A DNA stretch of 64,000 nt from Anodontia alba (taxonomy: Eukaryota; Mollusca; Bivalvia; Lucinida; Lucinidae), in NCBI GenBank assembly GCA_964016985.1, contig OZ024827.1, positions 78,877,835 through 78,941,834 of the forward strand, in the 5' to 3' direction. This document shows positions 1 to 10,963 of this stretch, piece by piece; position 1 is the first letter of the stretch; the number at the start of each line of letters is the position of its first letter. A model generated the notes under the pieces. That model was not told where the DNA came from. It saw only the letters and a list, made by a program, of their open reading frames with translations, and did no database searches. A program made the position numbers and the translations under genes.

Positions 1-200
1 TGAAATGTTGAATCCTAGTCTCATGGAAAAATATTTCAAAATGTCATCTGAAAATTTTATCCAAAGTACTAGGCATTAAATAAAGACAGTCCACTGTGTT
101 GATAAGTTACTGTGGCAATACTGGAAAAATGTTGTATGTTATCTGCAATGGCTGTTTCACTCAGGTGAGCGAATTGTGGCCCGTGGGCCTCTTGTATTGT
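1..200 (-). repeat. End of a tandem-array element
   Basis: CAGGTGAGCGAATTGTGGCC at 165-184, read on the - strand, matches the start of the array element at 41676 (GGCCACGGTTCGCTCACCTG). Confidence 0.55.
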
Positions 201-1279
201 TATACTGGGCGATGCACATTGGGACTGATTGGCAATTCATTGGGACTAGAAAAGTGACTCAAAGGGCCAGGAAAAAGTATGAATGGGTCTGATTTACCTG
301 TATATTTTGGAAATGTCAGTGGGGCTAAACCACCCGTTCTTGAAAGGAAAGGTAAATTTAATACGACTTCTGTTCATTATAATACATTTATACAAAGAGA
401 ATACATTTATAATTTAATATCACTAATGCAAGTCTGAGTTGATGTAAGCACTACATGTGTGTCTCCCTATTGAATAGATCTAGAAATTTGTTGTATTTTT
501 CCATCACAGACTGTTGCTTCCCAAGCTCACATTTGATACAGGGAAGTTAATATTGAATGTTCTTTTCAATGTATGTTGTACTTTGAATGTTAGTCATAAC
601 TTCTGTGGAAGGATAGACAGGGGTGCTTGGTATAAAACTGTTGATTCACACTTTATAATGGATGTGAACACAGATAAATAATACAAGTAAATTTAGCACA
701 ATTCAATTTTTTTTTTCAGTTCCTTTGTATATTTTCAAATATATAGAGTTTATTCATTCTCTTATTTTAAATATGGGATTTATAAACCTCGGGAGTTAAA
801 AAAAATCCGATAAAGAAACGAGTGCGAACTGTATATTACATGCATTTCGCCGCAATAGAGTACACCATTTAAGAGGCTTTTGTGGCAAGTCTAGTCTGCC
901 AGTTTGTTTACGCTGTCATTTCTATTTTGGGTCGGCGTAGTAATAAATAATATATTTAGGATAGCTTTTGTTTTTATCCTAAATGATATTGACAGCAGGG
1001 TCAAAATCTAGGCTGTTCATATGTTACAAAAAAAAAAAGAGTAATTCCGGTTAAAGAGATTTATTTCCCCGGCTAAGATGAAATATTTCTTCTTAGAAAA
1101 CAAGGAAAATACCAGTTTTATGTCTGGTAGAAATCATGGTATTTCTTGGTTATGCATGTTATATACCAATTTAATCAAACCGCGCATTAGATGAAATCCA
1201 AGTAACTGTTATTTACAGCCGCGATATTCTTGTCGTTGTGACGTCAGAGTGCAGTGTAAAGATTATATGTAAACCTGAA
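201..1279. other. No gene recognised
   Basis: AT-rich sequence between the array end and the first hairpin. I see no coding exon or hairpin element. If the upstream VWC half-exon is in the window, it was not found here. Confidence 0.5.
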
Positions 1280-1365
1280 ACGGGACACTGGCAAACAGTG
1301 CAGATCCAGATCAGACGCCGCAGAACGCGGAGTCTTATCAGGGTCTGAACTATTTGTTTAAACTA
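1280..1365. repeat. GATCAG-type hairpin, free-standing
   Basis: GGCAAACAGTGCAGATCCAG paired imperfectly with CAGGGTCTGAACTATTTG. No flanking inverted ends seen. Confidence 0.6.
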
Positions 1366-1525
1366 TAGGAAGTTGAGGGATGAATGAAAACGGTCTTAAG
1401 TCCCCGTTCAGGACCATTTCCTAGCCTACACTCAGAGACAATCGACCCACTAGTACTGTCAGCGCTTTGATTACTCAAGAACCTGTTCAAAACGCATGTC
1501 CACAAAATTGGTGAATTAGATTGTA

Positions 1526-1711
1526 CAGTGAAACCTGTATAAGAAAGTCATCCTTGAGACTGACTTTAGTGGTTGATGTGGAAAGGTGGATGTTTTATAA
1601 AGGTACATGTCATGTAATTTTGCTAGCAAAATTACATGACATTTACCTTTATAAGACAGCCACCTTTCCACATCAACCCTCACGGGTGGCTCACTTACAC
1701 AGGTTTCACTG
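1526..1711. mobile_element. Palindromic MITE, TA target (family D)
   Basis: CAGTGAAACCTGTATAAG ends, TA flanks (1524-1525, 1712-1713), nearly palindromic over 186 bp with GCTAGC at the centre. Confidence 0.85.
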
Positions 1712-1828
1712 TAGATTATACCATTTCCAGGACCTCTCAGGTAAACATCGATGAGACTGCACAATCGATTCATGCATGCCCAAGATCTTACCTTTACCTT
1801 ACTGAGCTCTGTGAAGTCCCGACAAGTC

Positions 1829-2082
1829 ATTACGAAAACTTGCCTATTCAAATATACTGAAAATTTTACCACCGAAACATTTTCTAATATTTTTCATATT
1901 TCTGCTCAAAACATATATTGTGGGTACTCGTTAGAACCGCCTCGGCGAGGCGGTTCTAACGAGTACTCACAATCTATGTTTTTGAGCAGAAATAAGAAAA
2001 AGTATACCTCTGTAAACTTCAGTTTTTACTATATAAAAGTGGGGTTTAAGGGGGTGAAAATTTTATAGGAATGTTTTCGATA
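1829..2082. mobile_element. Palindromic MITE family A, copy 1
   Basis: Ends ATTACGAAAACTTGCCTATT and the inverse; a long hairpin (GTGGGTACTCGTTAGAACC arms) in the centre. It ends about 40 bp before the VWC exon at 2120. Confidence 0.85.
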
Positions 2083-2119
2083 AAGACATGGTCGTTACTT
2101 TTGCCTTTGACATTTTCAG

Positions 2120-2382
2120 ATGTCCTAAATGGAATCTTCCCAGTGTCTGTACTCTTGATCCACCAGCTGAGGGTAAATGTTGCGAGACACCAAACTGCCC
2201 ACCTGGTGTCGTTATAAATTACCCACCCGGCTACACGCCAGAGACGGGAAGTGGAACGATTGGAACACAAACAGATAAAACGGTGCCTAATGTGGGGAGC
2301 GTTGGCAAAGAAAGTGGTACACAAAATGGTGGTTCAGGTCTAAAGATTGTCCTAGAAACTGGTAACACAGGAATACAGTCAG
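2120..2382 (+). CDS. VWC protein exon: C-terminal half-domain plus linker
   Basis: The exon opens after a TTTTCAG acceptor in phase 2 with CPKWNLPSVC, then KCCETPNC, the closing half of a VWC domain. About 50 residues of Gly/Thr/Ser/Asn-rich linker follow. A CAG/GTCTGT donor in phase 1 precedes an in-frame stop, which supports splicing rather than termination here. Confidence 0.7.
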
Positions 2383-5300
2383 GTCTGTGAGCTTTCCTAT
2401 TAAGTTCCCATTCTCATTTTATTTATTTATTTATTTTATTTCTGTTTATTTATTTGATTTTGTATAATTTTACTTTTTTACTATAAAATATAAAATCAGT
2501 TAAATTATTTGAACTACAGTGGCCTTAAATGACTCTTAATACACGTCTAAGCATGATACTCTGCAGCTTCGCTGTTTGTTCCTCACAGATTTAATGATTA
2601 GTCAATGAATATGGAAACGGCGAACACCAATAACTTGCTGAGACGGGATGGACAGGCTGACATAGGCTTTCTTTGTTCAGATACGGCCCTAAGACACCTT
2701 TTCGCGGCTGATGCTGCGCAAATAGTCCAAATTGAACCATTTATGTGGTGTGGTCTCTTCTACCTTAACTCTTTGGACCAGTCGATTTTCAATAGAAAGG
2801 ATGTCTGGTTATTTTTTTTTTTTTTTTTCATTTTTTTATTCATTTATTTTTTTACTTTTTTATTTATTTATTTTATTTATTTTTTTTTTGTTATTATTGA
2901 AATTCCCGTATTTAATGCAAAGTAGATCCTGATCAGACGCCGCGTTCTGTGGCGTCTGGTCTGGACCTACACTATTTGCCAATGTCCATTTTACGGGGCG
3001 CTTAAATTAGCCATAAACGGTTTAACCCATTGTAGTCGGGAGACCCCTAAAAGGGTAATTGGTAAACAGTGCAGACCCAGATCAGACGCCGCGATTTCCG
3101 CGGCGTCTGATCAGGGTCTTCACTGTTTGCAAATACTTTAGCCATTTTTCTCTAGGCATCTAAATCTCATAGCCTGGCCTACCTGAAATTGAAATTGGAC
3201 TATTCCAATATATAGTGTGGGTGAGTTCATTCAGTCTACAATGGGTTAAGAGCACTTGATACACTTTGTACATGTATGCCCGTTTTTCCAGGAAACAACC
3301 TTTTGTGACTTCCTGTTTTGCTTTGCTGCACATGAATTCCCTTCTGAAAGGGTTCTTTTCTATAAGACAAGAAATTCGATCCTTTTAGAGTAGACCTTTT
3401 TCAGAAGTAAGCATGTTTCGACAGAGTTGCTTCCCCTGAAAGTTTGTTTGTTTGTGTTGAGGTTTTACGGCCCAGTCAACCCGATGGGGTCAAGTCGAGC
3501 GCGGCCAGTTTACCTAACCAAACTCTTCCTGGGAATGCTTAGTAGTTCTTTAAGCGGTTAACTGCCCTTTTTTAATCAGTGGATAGGAGAGAATGACCGT
3601 AGAAAATATTTCATAATCAGTCTCCACGAAAGAATGTTGGCGACCCGGAAAGAGTGTCGGTTCTACTCAAAGATTAATTTAAATGGATTTCACATGTGAA
3701 AACATACTTTAATAGTTCTAATCATTTCATACTCAGTTTTTACTTCTGCTTTTGACAAATTATTACTCTTTATCTTTTAAGTGTGTAATATGGAAAAATA
3801 TACTTTAAGCTGAAAACAACTTTTCAAAAGATATATACCATTGAAAGATTGATTATTTCATTTCAAAAGTACAGAAAGTAAGAGATTCCGAAATAGAACT
3901 TCTATTGCAACTGGTTTAAAGTAAATAAGTCATGCAAAAGGTAATTCATGTAAAATATGTGAATTCTAAGCCAGCTTCTGAAAGATAGTAATCCCCAGAA
4001 TTACAGCCTATCATCACTGAAAGCTTGTTACTGTGCTCATCAGTCCCCGAATTTTGAAACAACTACAGAGAACCCTCCTTATAACGACAGCACACTGCAT
4101 TTAAAATGAATTTACTGTTGTACAGAATACTAATGAGCAGACTGATATGTAAGAAAGGTCTGGTTTTGTTCTTATTTCTCACAGAACATGTTTTGGATAT
4201 TGAGGCAATTCTAACAAATATCCAAAACATATGTTTCTTTCAAGTATTTAATACAATATTCTTGCATAATTTGTGACTAATTGTTACCTCTTAAGTGAAG
4301 GTTTCGTGACAGTTAAATAATCATTATAACAAATTTTGTTGTTGTATCGAATGTCGATATAAAGAGGGATGTCTGTAGTTGTTTCAAATTCGTGGTCTAA
4401 TGAGCGCAGGAGCAAATAATTATGATGCTCATGAGAAAAATATCCTTGTTGCATATGCGGACAAAGAAGGTCTTGATCACGGTCCTATCCGGGACCTTCG
4501 TTGCCCTTTTTCAGAATCATTGAACTAACAGATGTCGTGATCAAATGAAATTGTCATTACTAGTGTCCATCTGCCGAACATTTTCTGGGTTAGCTCAGAC
4601 ATATTTGTCATCTCTGAAAGCTTAAATTAAGTTTCAAAGCCTTGAATTTCCATGAATCAGACCATATTCCTTAATAAAACATGCATATTTGTCCCATTAC
4701 AAATGTTTCCGACAGTAGTCAAGCAATATTGTGACATTAGCTATATCTGAGGTAAAATCCTAAAGGTACCTTGTATCTTGTGAAATATGTTCTGTAGTTA
4801 TAGATGAGTTTGGAAACGATTGTGACAATGTGACTCAGGAACATACATTTTAATTCTTTACAAATATTTGTTAGTCATCCATTGTAACACGCATAACATG
4901 GGATAATGTCTTTATGACATATTCATATATGAACAGCGAATACCTAGATCAGTCTGCACATTTGTGCAGTCTGATCAGTTTTATAGCAGCCGCATACAAA
5001 ATCATTGGATACTGTAGGATATGTATCATATCAACGAGCAAGCAAAAGTCTGATCAGACTGCACAAGGGCACAGGCTGATATGGACCTTCATTGCGCTTG
5101 AAGGATAAGTGCCTTTTTCTCAGATTATCCATTATCGTTATTTATAGGTATGCAGCCAGGTTGCTATTATAAGAATCACACTTATCAACAAGATGAGAGT
5201 TGGAAAGATGGATGTATGTACAAGTGTACTTGTACAAATGCAGCCAATAACGAGTTTAAGTGTCAAGAACTGTAAGTAACCCATTTCACAGAGAAGCTTT

Positions 5301-7353
5301 GAGTACTATGCAACACTAGTATTACCATGGTAAAAGCAAAAAGGCAACATTGAAAGCAATTTAGGGCTCAATATTAATAGGAATGGTAAACTCTAAGGAC
5401 AATTTAACTTTAACTAATCTTTGACATAACATGCATTTTGATACAAACTAACACAAAATTTGATTTAACCCTTAAAGCGCCAAGAAAACCTGCATCTGAA
5501 AATGTCGTCTGTTTATGTGGTCTGCTGGATATTCTTGCAAATTTTTCAAACCTATTTTTGCATACAGGCAAACAGTGTGGACCCAGATCAGACTGCTCCT
5601 TTAGGAGCAGTCTGATCTGGGTCCACACTGTTTGCAGAAGTGACTTTTAAAGTAACCAGCAGAAGACAAAGCAGACGATAATAATTGTGATTGGCGCTTT
5701 AAGGGTTAAACTAGGAAACAATATCAATGTTTGAAATTTTTAAACTGCTTTTATGGGCACTTTTTCATCTAAACTCAGATGAACACAAATAAGTCAGCAC
5801 CACTGAAACAAAATGCTCTTACAATTCTTTTTTTTAGTATTGATGGTAGATAAATGAGTTCATAACTGAGGATCATTCTTCCAGTCAATGAAGCTGCTGA
5901 GGATACATTATTTTATTTACGGAAACTTGATACACTTGGTAGATTGTCTACAATTTTACAAGGGAGACAACTTTTGTGACTCACTGTTTGCTTTCCTTCA
6001 TACCAATTCCCTTCTGAAAAGGAGTCTATACTAAAAGGAAAGAATTTGCTCCGGGAGCAAATTCTTTCCTTTTAGAATAGACTCCTTTTCAGAAGGGAGC
6101 AAATTATTCCCTTTTAGAGTAGACCCCTTTTCAAAAGGGAGAAAAGCAGATTGAAAGTAGTTTGGTAGAGTTGCCTCCCCTGAAAATGTATCCTTTCCCC
6201 TTTAGGTAAACACTACCGAAGAGAACTTTGAATGGATAACATGTAAAAGAATTCATTTCTTGGCCCAAGTCCATCAAAGAGCAATTGATTAAAATTACGA
6301 AAACACGCCTATTCAAAGATAAAGAAAATTTCACCTCCAAAAACTGAAAATTTTGAGATAAAAAAAAACTCTGATATTTTTTTCATATTTCTGCTCAAAA
6401 CATAGATTGTGGGTACTCGTTAGAACCGCCTCAGAGAGGCGGTTCTAAAGAGTACCCACAATCAATGTTTTCAGTAGCAAAATAAGAAAAATAACGTAAA
6501 CCCCAGTTTTACTATATAAAAGTGGGGTTTAAGGGGGTCAAAATTATATTGGCATGTTTTTGTGATGATGTCATACGAGTTCAACCAATGTAAAACACAC
6601 TGTGTATCAAGACGGTTAGTCTGATCAAAATCTGAGCAAGTCGCTAAAATTATGCATGAACATTTAAGCAGCTTCCATAAATGAACATTGTAGACCTTGA
6701 TCTCGTTATGTGAATGTCTGATTACATCCGAACTGATCGCACAGCATTTCTTACTAGATTGCATGCGTGTCCAGCCAAGACACAGATCAGCATACAATCC
6801 CCGCAATCTGATCATCTTCACTGGGCACCATCACGAGAACAGGCCTATATAATTTTGACCCCCATAAACCCCACTTTTATATACAACTGGGGTTTACAGG
6901 GGTGGGGTATACATTATTTTTCTTATTTTGCTCATCGAGGTGGTTCTAAAGAGTACCCACAAACTATGTTTTGAGCAGAAATACAGAAAATATCAGAATT
7001 TTTTTTATCTGAAAATTTTTTTTTGGTTGTAAAGTGTTCAATATATTTGAATAGGTGTGTTTTCGTAATGCTCTGTGGGTAGCCAAATATCCAAAGCATC
7101 TTCAGGCAGATGATTAAGACTCTGTTCAGGCTGCATGGAGCCACAGGCTGATCTGCGTCTTCAATGGATGCATGTACCCAGACTCATATTGACTTCTCCT
7201 AAACTGAACATTATATTTTTTTTCAGATGTCTAAGTTGGCAGCTTCCAAGTGTCTGTTCGCTTGACCCACCAGCTGCAGGAAAATGTTGCAAGACACCAA
7301 ACTGTCCATCATATGTTACTATCAACTACCCACCTGGTTACACGGCAGAGTGA
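2120..7353 (+). CDS. VWC-domain secreted protein, 3' part (three exons)
   Basis: Three exons join in frame: 2120-2382, 5148-5271 and 7227-7353. The introns have phases 1 and 2, with AG acceptors (TTTTCAG, TTTATAG, TTTTCAG) and GT donors (CAG/GTCTGT, ACT/GTAAGT). Exon 1 starts with the cysteine-rich second half of a VWC domain and runs into a Gly/Thr/Ser-rich linker. Exons 2 and 3 together make one complete VWC domain with ten cysteines, including the CxC and CC..C signatures. The protein ends shortly after this domain. VWC domains are extracellular and often bind BMP-type ligands or matrix, so this is probably secreted. The partner half-domain of exon 1 and the signal peptide are not visible, so the gene starts upstream of the window. 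The exact identity is unknown. Confidence 0.75.
2922..2985. repeat. GATCAG-type hairpin
   Basis: GATCAGACGCCGC paired with GGCGTCTGGTCTGGA, just before the TTAA MITE at 3026. Confidence 0.6.
3026..3245. mobile_element. TTAA MITE with GATCAG hairpin (CCCATTGTAG ends)
   Basis: TTAA flanks 3022-3025 and 3246-3249. The ends are CCCATTGTAG. The central hairpin is GGTAAACAGTGCAGACCCAG...CACTGTTTGC. Confidence 0.82.
3443..3655 (-). mobile_element. tRNA-derived SINE, 5'-truncated
   Basis: The 3' tail (CAACACAAACAAA on the - strand) and body are present; the tRNA-like head is lost near 3655. Confidence 0.75.
4063..4378. mobile_element. MITE family C (TA target), copy 1
   Basis: CTACAGAGAACCCTCCTTAT and the inverse GGGATGTCTGTAG, flanked by TA. 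The centre is a partly deleted GGATATT...AATATCC hairpin. Confidence 0.75.
5148..5271 (+). CDS. VWC protein exon: N-terminal half-domain
   Basis: The exon lies between a TTTATAG acceptor and a strong GTAAGT donor. It encodes five of the ten VWC cysteines (GCYYKN, then DGCMYKCTC, then KCQEL). Phase 1 in and phase 2 out match the neighbouring exons exactly. Confidence 0.75.
5469..5705. mobile_element. TTAA MITE with GATCAG hairpin (CCCTTAAAGCGCC ends)
   Basis: Perfect 14-bp ends CCCTTAAAGCGCCA, TTAA on both sides, and a near-perfect hairpin at 5566-5636 around CTCCTTTAGGAG. Confidence 0.88.
5890..6190. repeat. Palindromic repeat with AAGAAATTTGCTCC arms
   Basis: CTAAAAGGAAAGAATTTGCT at 6031 is followed by its inverse at 6051. 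Similar sequence with CAGAAGGGA occurs at 3340-3440 and 8065-8165, so this is a further MITE-like family in the VWC introns and 3' flank. Confidence 0.6.
6294..6567. mobile_element. MITE family A, copy 2
   Basis: ATTACGAAAACACGCCTATT at one end and GGCATGTTTTTGTGAT at the other, with the same central hairpin. GGGGTTTAAGGGGGTCAAAA at 6523 is the uninterrupted site used for comparison with 10045. Confidence 0.88.
6830..7070. mobile_element. MITE family A, copy 3, hairpin half deleted
   Basis: Both ends are present but only one arm of the central hairpin remains (near 6935-6980). Confidence 0.8.
7227..7353 (+). CDS. VWC protein terminal exon
   Basis: After a poly-T acceptor ending CAG, the exon encodes the second VWC half (CLSWQLPSVC, then KCCKTPNC). 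It closes with a Pro/Tyr-rich tail and a TGA stop at 7351-7353. It is a close paralogue of the 2120 exon, which points to tandem domain duplication within the gene. Confidence 0.75.
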
Positions 7354-7593
7354 CAGAGAAACCAGAATGAACTGATTGGTTCATAAGATCTGTTATGCAC
7401 GTGCTCAGTATGATTAGACTTTGTTATCTTCTTAAAATGTCAACTGATACTGTATAGCTCATTAATGTGCAACAACAAAGACTATGATTAATTTGTGAGG
7501 AAGAACAGGCTGGTCTGTCCTATGCCCACTGACAGATCACCTGTGAATACTCTAACAGAGAATTATTGTTGTTTTAAATGCCTAGGGAATTAA

Positions 7594-7800
7594 CCCTTGT
7601 CCTGCTGAACCCGGATATGCCCTGCCTTTGCAAACAGTGTAGATCCAGATCAGTTGGCTTCTGATGAAGCCTACGGATCTGGATCTGCACTGTGTGTCAT
7701 TATATATTTGAATTTGTATGAACAACTTGGACCAAGTAATCTGATTGAGCTGAAAAGTAGAAGTGGGCGTGGCATCTTAATTTATTCAGCATGACAAGGG
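7594..7800. mobile_element. TTAA MITE with GATCAG hairpin (CCCTTGTCCTGC ends), copy 1
   Basis: CCCTTGTCCTGCTGAA and inverse, TTAA flanks 7590-7593 and 7801-7804, hairpin at 7628-7693. Confidence 0.86.
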
Positions 7801-8339
7801 TTAATACGCTTTCTGGGTAATTAACTAAGTTGATAACCTTTTGCAACACTTTTGCGCTTCTACCTGCATTTCCTTCGTTCGGGCCTGTGGGCATGGTGGG
7901 CCAAGCATGCTTATCAGGTGGTGCTTGCTGTCCGCGGACGCCTGATTGCACCCTTTATTCTGGGGTCCGTGTCTGTTGGTCTGGGCATTCTGGTTCATTG
8001 TTCATTTGTGGATGTGTGAGTTTGGGTTATGGTTTGGGTACCATGGCTGCAACTGCTTCTGAGAATGGATCTTACTATAAAAGAAATGAATTTGCTCCCC
8101 TTGGAAGCAAATTCTTTTATTTAAGAACACAGTTTTCAGAAGAGGCTTGGTGTGAAGGAATGCAAACAGATAGTCAGACAAAAGCTGTTCCTTAAAAAAT
8201 GACAGGAAAAGCACCCAGTATAGCCGGTCCCACCGATGTATTCTATAATAAAATAAAGATATATACAGATAAATAAAGGAATTATGTAGCTGAAAATCTG
8301 GCCCAGATTATATGGGCAGCAATGTCAGAAAATGTGTGC

Positions 8340-8500
8340 CCTGTGAAGACTCTGATCAGCCTGCACTAAAGTGCAGGCTCATCTGAATCTTCACTGGGCA
8401 CATTTTGGATAGCCAAGGATGCAAAGTAGTTTCATGCACACAATGAAGACTGATCAGACTGTGTTAATGCCCAGACTGATTTGAGTCTTTGTTGGGCGCA
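8340..8500. repeat. Two hairpins of the GATCAGCCTGCA type
   Basis: GACTCTGATCAGCCTGCACT pairs with AGTGCAGGCTCATCTGAATC; a second, weaker one follows at 8445-8500. Related sequences are at 4945-5095, 6775-6830 and 26895-26965. Confidence 0.55.
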
Positions 8501-9107
8501 TATGTCATAAGGTACGTCTTCGCACAGTGCAGCTCATACATACTGTAGAATGAAATTGGGAAACTCCAGTCAAACCCTTAAAGACACATATTCCGTTGCG
8601 TAACATCCTAATGACCATATAAAAATGAAATATTCAGATAACAGATCATACATCTGTGGTGACCTATGGCTCTCAAACAGGTAGTGGCCAGATATGGGGA
8701 AATCAGTTTTGGGCAGATGATAAATGGCTAGAAGTATAAAATAATTTTTATGCATTTATCCATTTGAAACCATTTTGATAAAGTATAGAATTTGAAGATT
8801 AAAAAGTTTCATAAACAAGTGTAACTTTACTTATTTAAAATCACTTAGATAGGTGTTTTTATTTATTTTATTTTTAAAATCAGGAACTAAACATTTGTGA
8901 TATAAAACAATGACAATTCTTCATTGTTCAATCATTTATGGAGAACATAGATTTAGAAAACAAAGCATTTTATAGCTTCAATCTAAGCTCAAAATGTTTT
9001 GTTTTATGACAACTCTGATAACAATTTTAATATTTTGAAGTGTTCATCTTTTACCTAATACATATAAATAAAAGTAAATAAAGAAATAGATAAAGAAAAA
9101 ATCTGTC

Positions 9108-9108
9108 T

Positions 9109-9139
<31 letters not shown>

Positions 9140-9161
9140 CTTATTTATTTATTTATTCATT
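9108..9161 (+). repeat. (TTTA)n microsatellite
   Basis: About thirteen tetranucleotide units of ATTT type, with one ATTTAC interruption. Confidence 0.9.
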
Positions 9162-9185
9162 TTTGAAAACTCTGAAACTAAGAAT

Positions 9186-9458
9186 TAATTTATTCACTTT
9201 GTACCCATGTCACGGGCAGATAACTCCATAAAAATTTGATGAAATTTGCCCATTAGCAGTCACAAACCAAATCTCCACAATATCAATATCAATGCACAAA
9301 CCAAGTTTGTGAAAATCCATTGATGTTTACTCAAGTTATCATCCGGAAACGAAAAATGGATTGACGGACCGACCACTGACAGATGGACGGACAGACACAC
9401 GAACGTCCAATGTGAAACCATAATACCCCATCACTATCATGTGGCGGGGTATAAAAAT
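9186..9458 (+). repeat. Repeat with GACGGAC-rich tail, inserted in the transposon copy
   Basis: The segment runs from a GTACCCATGTCACGGGCAG start through a CGGACCGACC / GACGGACAGAC stretch to GCGGGGTATAA. It has no counterpart in the otherwise matching arm at 10330-10440, so it is a later insertion. Confidence 0.5.
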
Positions 9459-9807
9459 TAATGCATAATAGAATTTAGATATTTCTTATAAAAACTAATC
9501 TGTAAAATTCATAATTAAATCAAAATATTCATATCGTTCAGGTAAAACATTGAACACTTTGATTATATTCTCCCCCCCACTCACTTAAACAGACTTCAGA
9601 CAGTGATAACCACCTCATAATCACTTAGATAAGACCAGCCTTTGATGTGATTTACCACTGTCAGGGCTGTATATTGCGTGCAATCATGACAGACCACCCC
9701 AGCCAAGAGGCAGAGAATATGTGAATATGTGTCTTTAATGGGTGTGCAAGCAAATCTGGATATTTGGTGCCATTCAGCATAAGTATTCTGATAGGTCTGA
9801 GCAAAAT

Positions 9808-10048
9808 ATTATGAAAACACGCCTATTCAAATATATAGAAAATTTCACCTCCGAAAACTGAAAATTTTCAAATAAAAATCTGACATTTTTCAAATTTCTG
9901 CTCAAAACATAGATTGTGGGTAGTCATTAGAGCCATCTTGGTGAGGCGGTTCTAACTAGTACCCACAATCTATGTTTTTGAGCAGAAATAAGAAAAATAA
10001 TGTATACCCCTTTAAACCCTAGTTTTACTATATAAAGGTGGGGTTTAA
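9808..10048. mobile_element. MITE family A, copy 4, left piece
   Basis: Runs from TTATGAAAACACGCC to GGTGGGGTTTAA, where the SWIM transposon is inserted. The remaining 34 bp (GGGGTCAAAATTATATAGGC onward) lie at 12863-12896. Confidence 0.88.
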
Positions 10049-10722
10049 AGACTCGTATTCTTGGCCTCTTGGCTGGAGTGGTCCATCGTGATTGCATACA
10101 ATACACAGCCCTGATAGTGGTGGCTCACATCAAAGGCTGGTCTTATTTCATTGATTATGAGGTGATTATCACTGTATGAAGTCGGTTTAGGTGGGGCAAG
10201 AAAGGGGGAAAATGACTATAATCTTCTAATAAAGTGTTCATTGTTTTACCTGAACTATATGAATATTTTATTTAATTATAAATTTTATTGATTATTTTTT
10301 ATGAGAAATATCTAAGTTCAGTTATGCATTATTGTTTTTGTTTTTTTTGTTTTTTTTTTTTACTTTTATGTATTTATGTATTCTTATTGGATTATAAAGT
10401 GAATAAATGAATTGTTACTTTTCAGAGTTGTCAAAAAAGAAAAAAAAGAAAATAAAGACAGTTTTTTTTTATCTATTTCTTTATTTCCTTATATATATGT
10501 ATTAGGTAAAAGATGAACACTTCAAAAGATCAAAATTTTTATGATGGATTAAATGTTTAATTCCTGATTTAAAAAATAAATAAATAAAAACACCTATCTA
10601 AATGATTTTAAATAAATAAAGTTACACTAGTTTATGATTTTTTTAATCTTCAAATTCTACACTTTATCAAAATTGTTTCAAATGATTAAATGAATAAAAA
10701 CTTATTTTATACTTTCAGCCAT

Positions 10723-10963
10723 TTATCTTCTGCTCATAACTGATTTAATCTCTGCCATCTGACCAAAGGGTCTTTTAGTGCTGCGCCCTCTCACAGATCT
10801 GGAAAAGTTTATTTCACTTAGTGGCTGTGGGTTGACATCCTTCTTATAGAATTTATTCCATACACAGGCTGCACTGGTTTTTGACAGTTTTGTGTATCCA
10901 AGCTTCATTCCAGCTTCAACTTTGAACAGCACACCTGCTATGTGACTGCAAGCCTCACCTAAC
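10723..10963 (-). CDS. SWIM protein exon 2
   Basis: After a TTTTCAG acceptor the exon continues LGEACSH, the CxH half of the SWIM motif. It ends in a basic tail (RSVRGRSTKR) and a TAA stop. The last codons and downstream sequence are repeated in inverted orientation from about 8690 in the deleted sister element. Confidence 0.7.

Larger units (their letters stand above)
2391..5147. other. VWC gene intron
   Basis: Holds a T-rich stretch (2812-2890), hairpin and TTAA MITEs, a truncated SINE and a TA MITE. The remaining sequence (3660-4060, 4380-5140) shows nothing recognisable apart from a GATCAG-like hairpin at 4945-5095. Confidence 0.6.
7400..8577. other. VWC 3' flank
   Basis: Apart from the TTAA MITE (7594), a palindromic repeat around 8060-8165 and the hairpins at 8340-8500, no feature is seen. 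Confidence 0.5.
8582..9734 (+). mobile_element. Internally deleted copy of the SWIM transposon, inverted
   Basis: The copy is bounded by TTAA at 8578-8581 and 9735-9738, with ends AGACACATATTCC and GAATATGTGTCT. Its first 100 bp match the reverse complement of 12760-12858. It then jumps to the end of the SWIM reading frame (about 8690) and follows the sister element's 3' region to its end. The coding body is missing. A repeat of about 270 bp at 9186-9458 and a TTTA microsatellite are extra. Confidence 0.75.
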
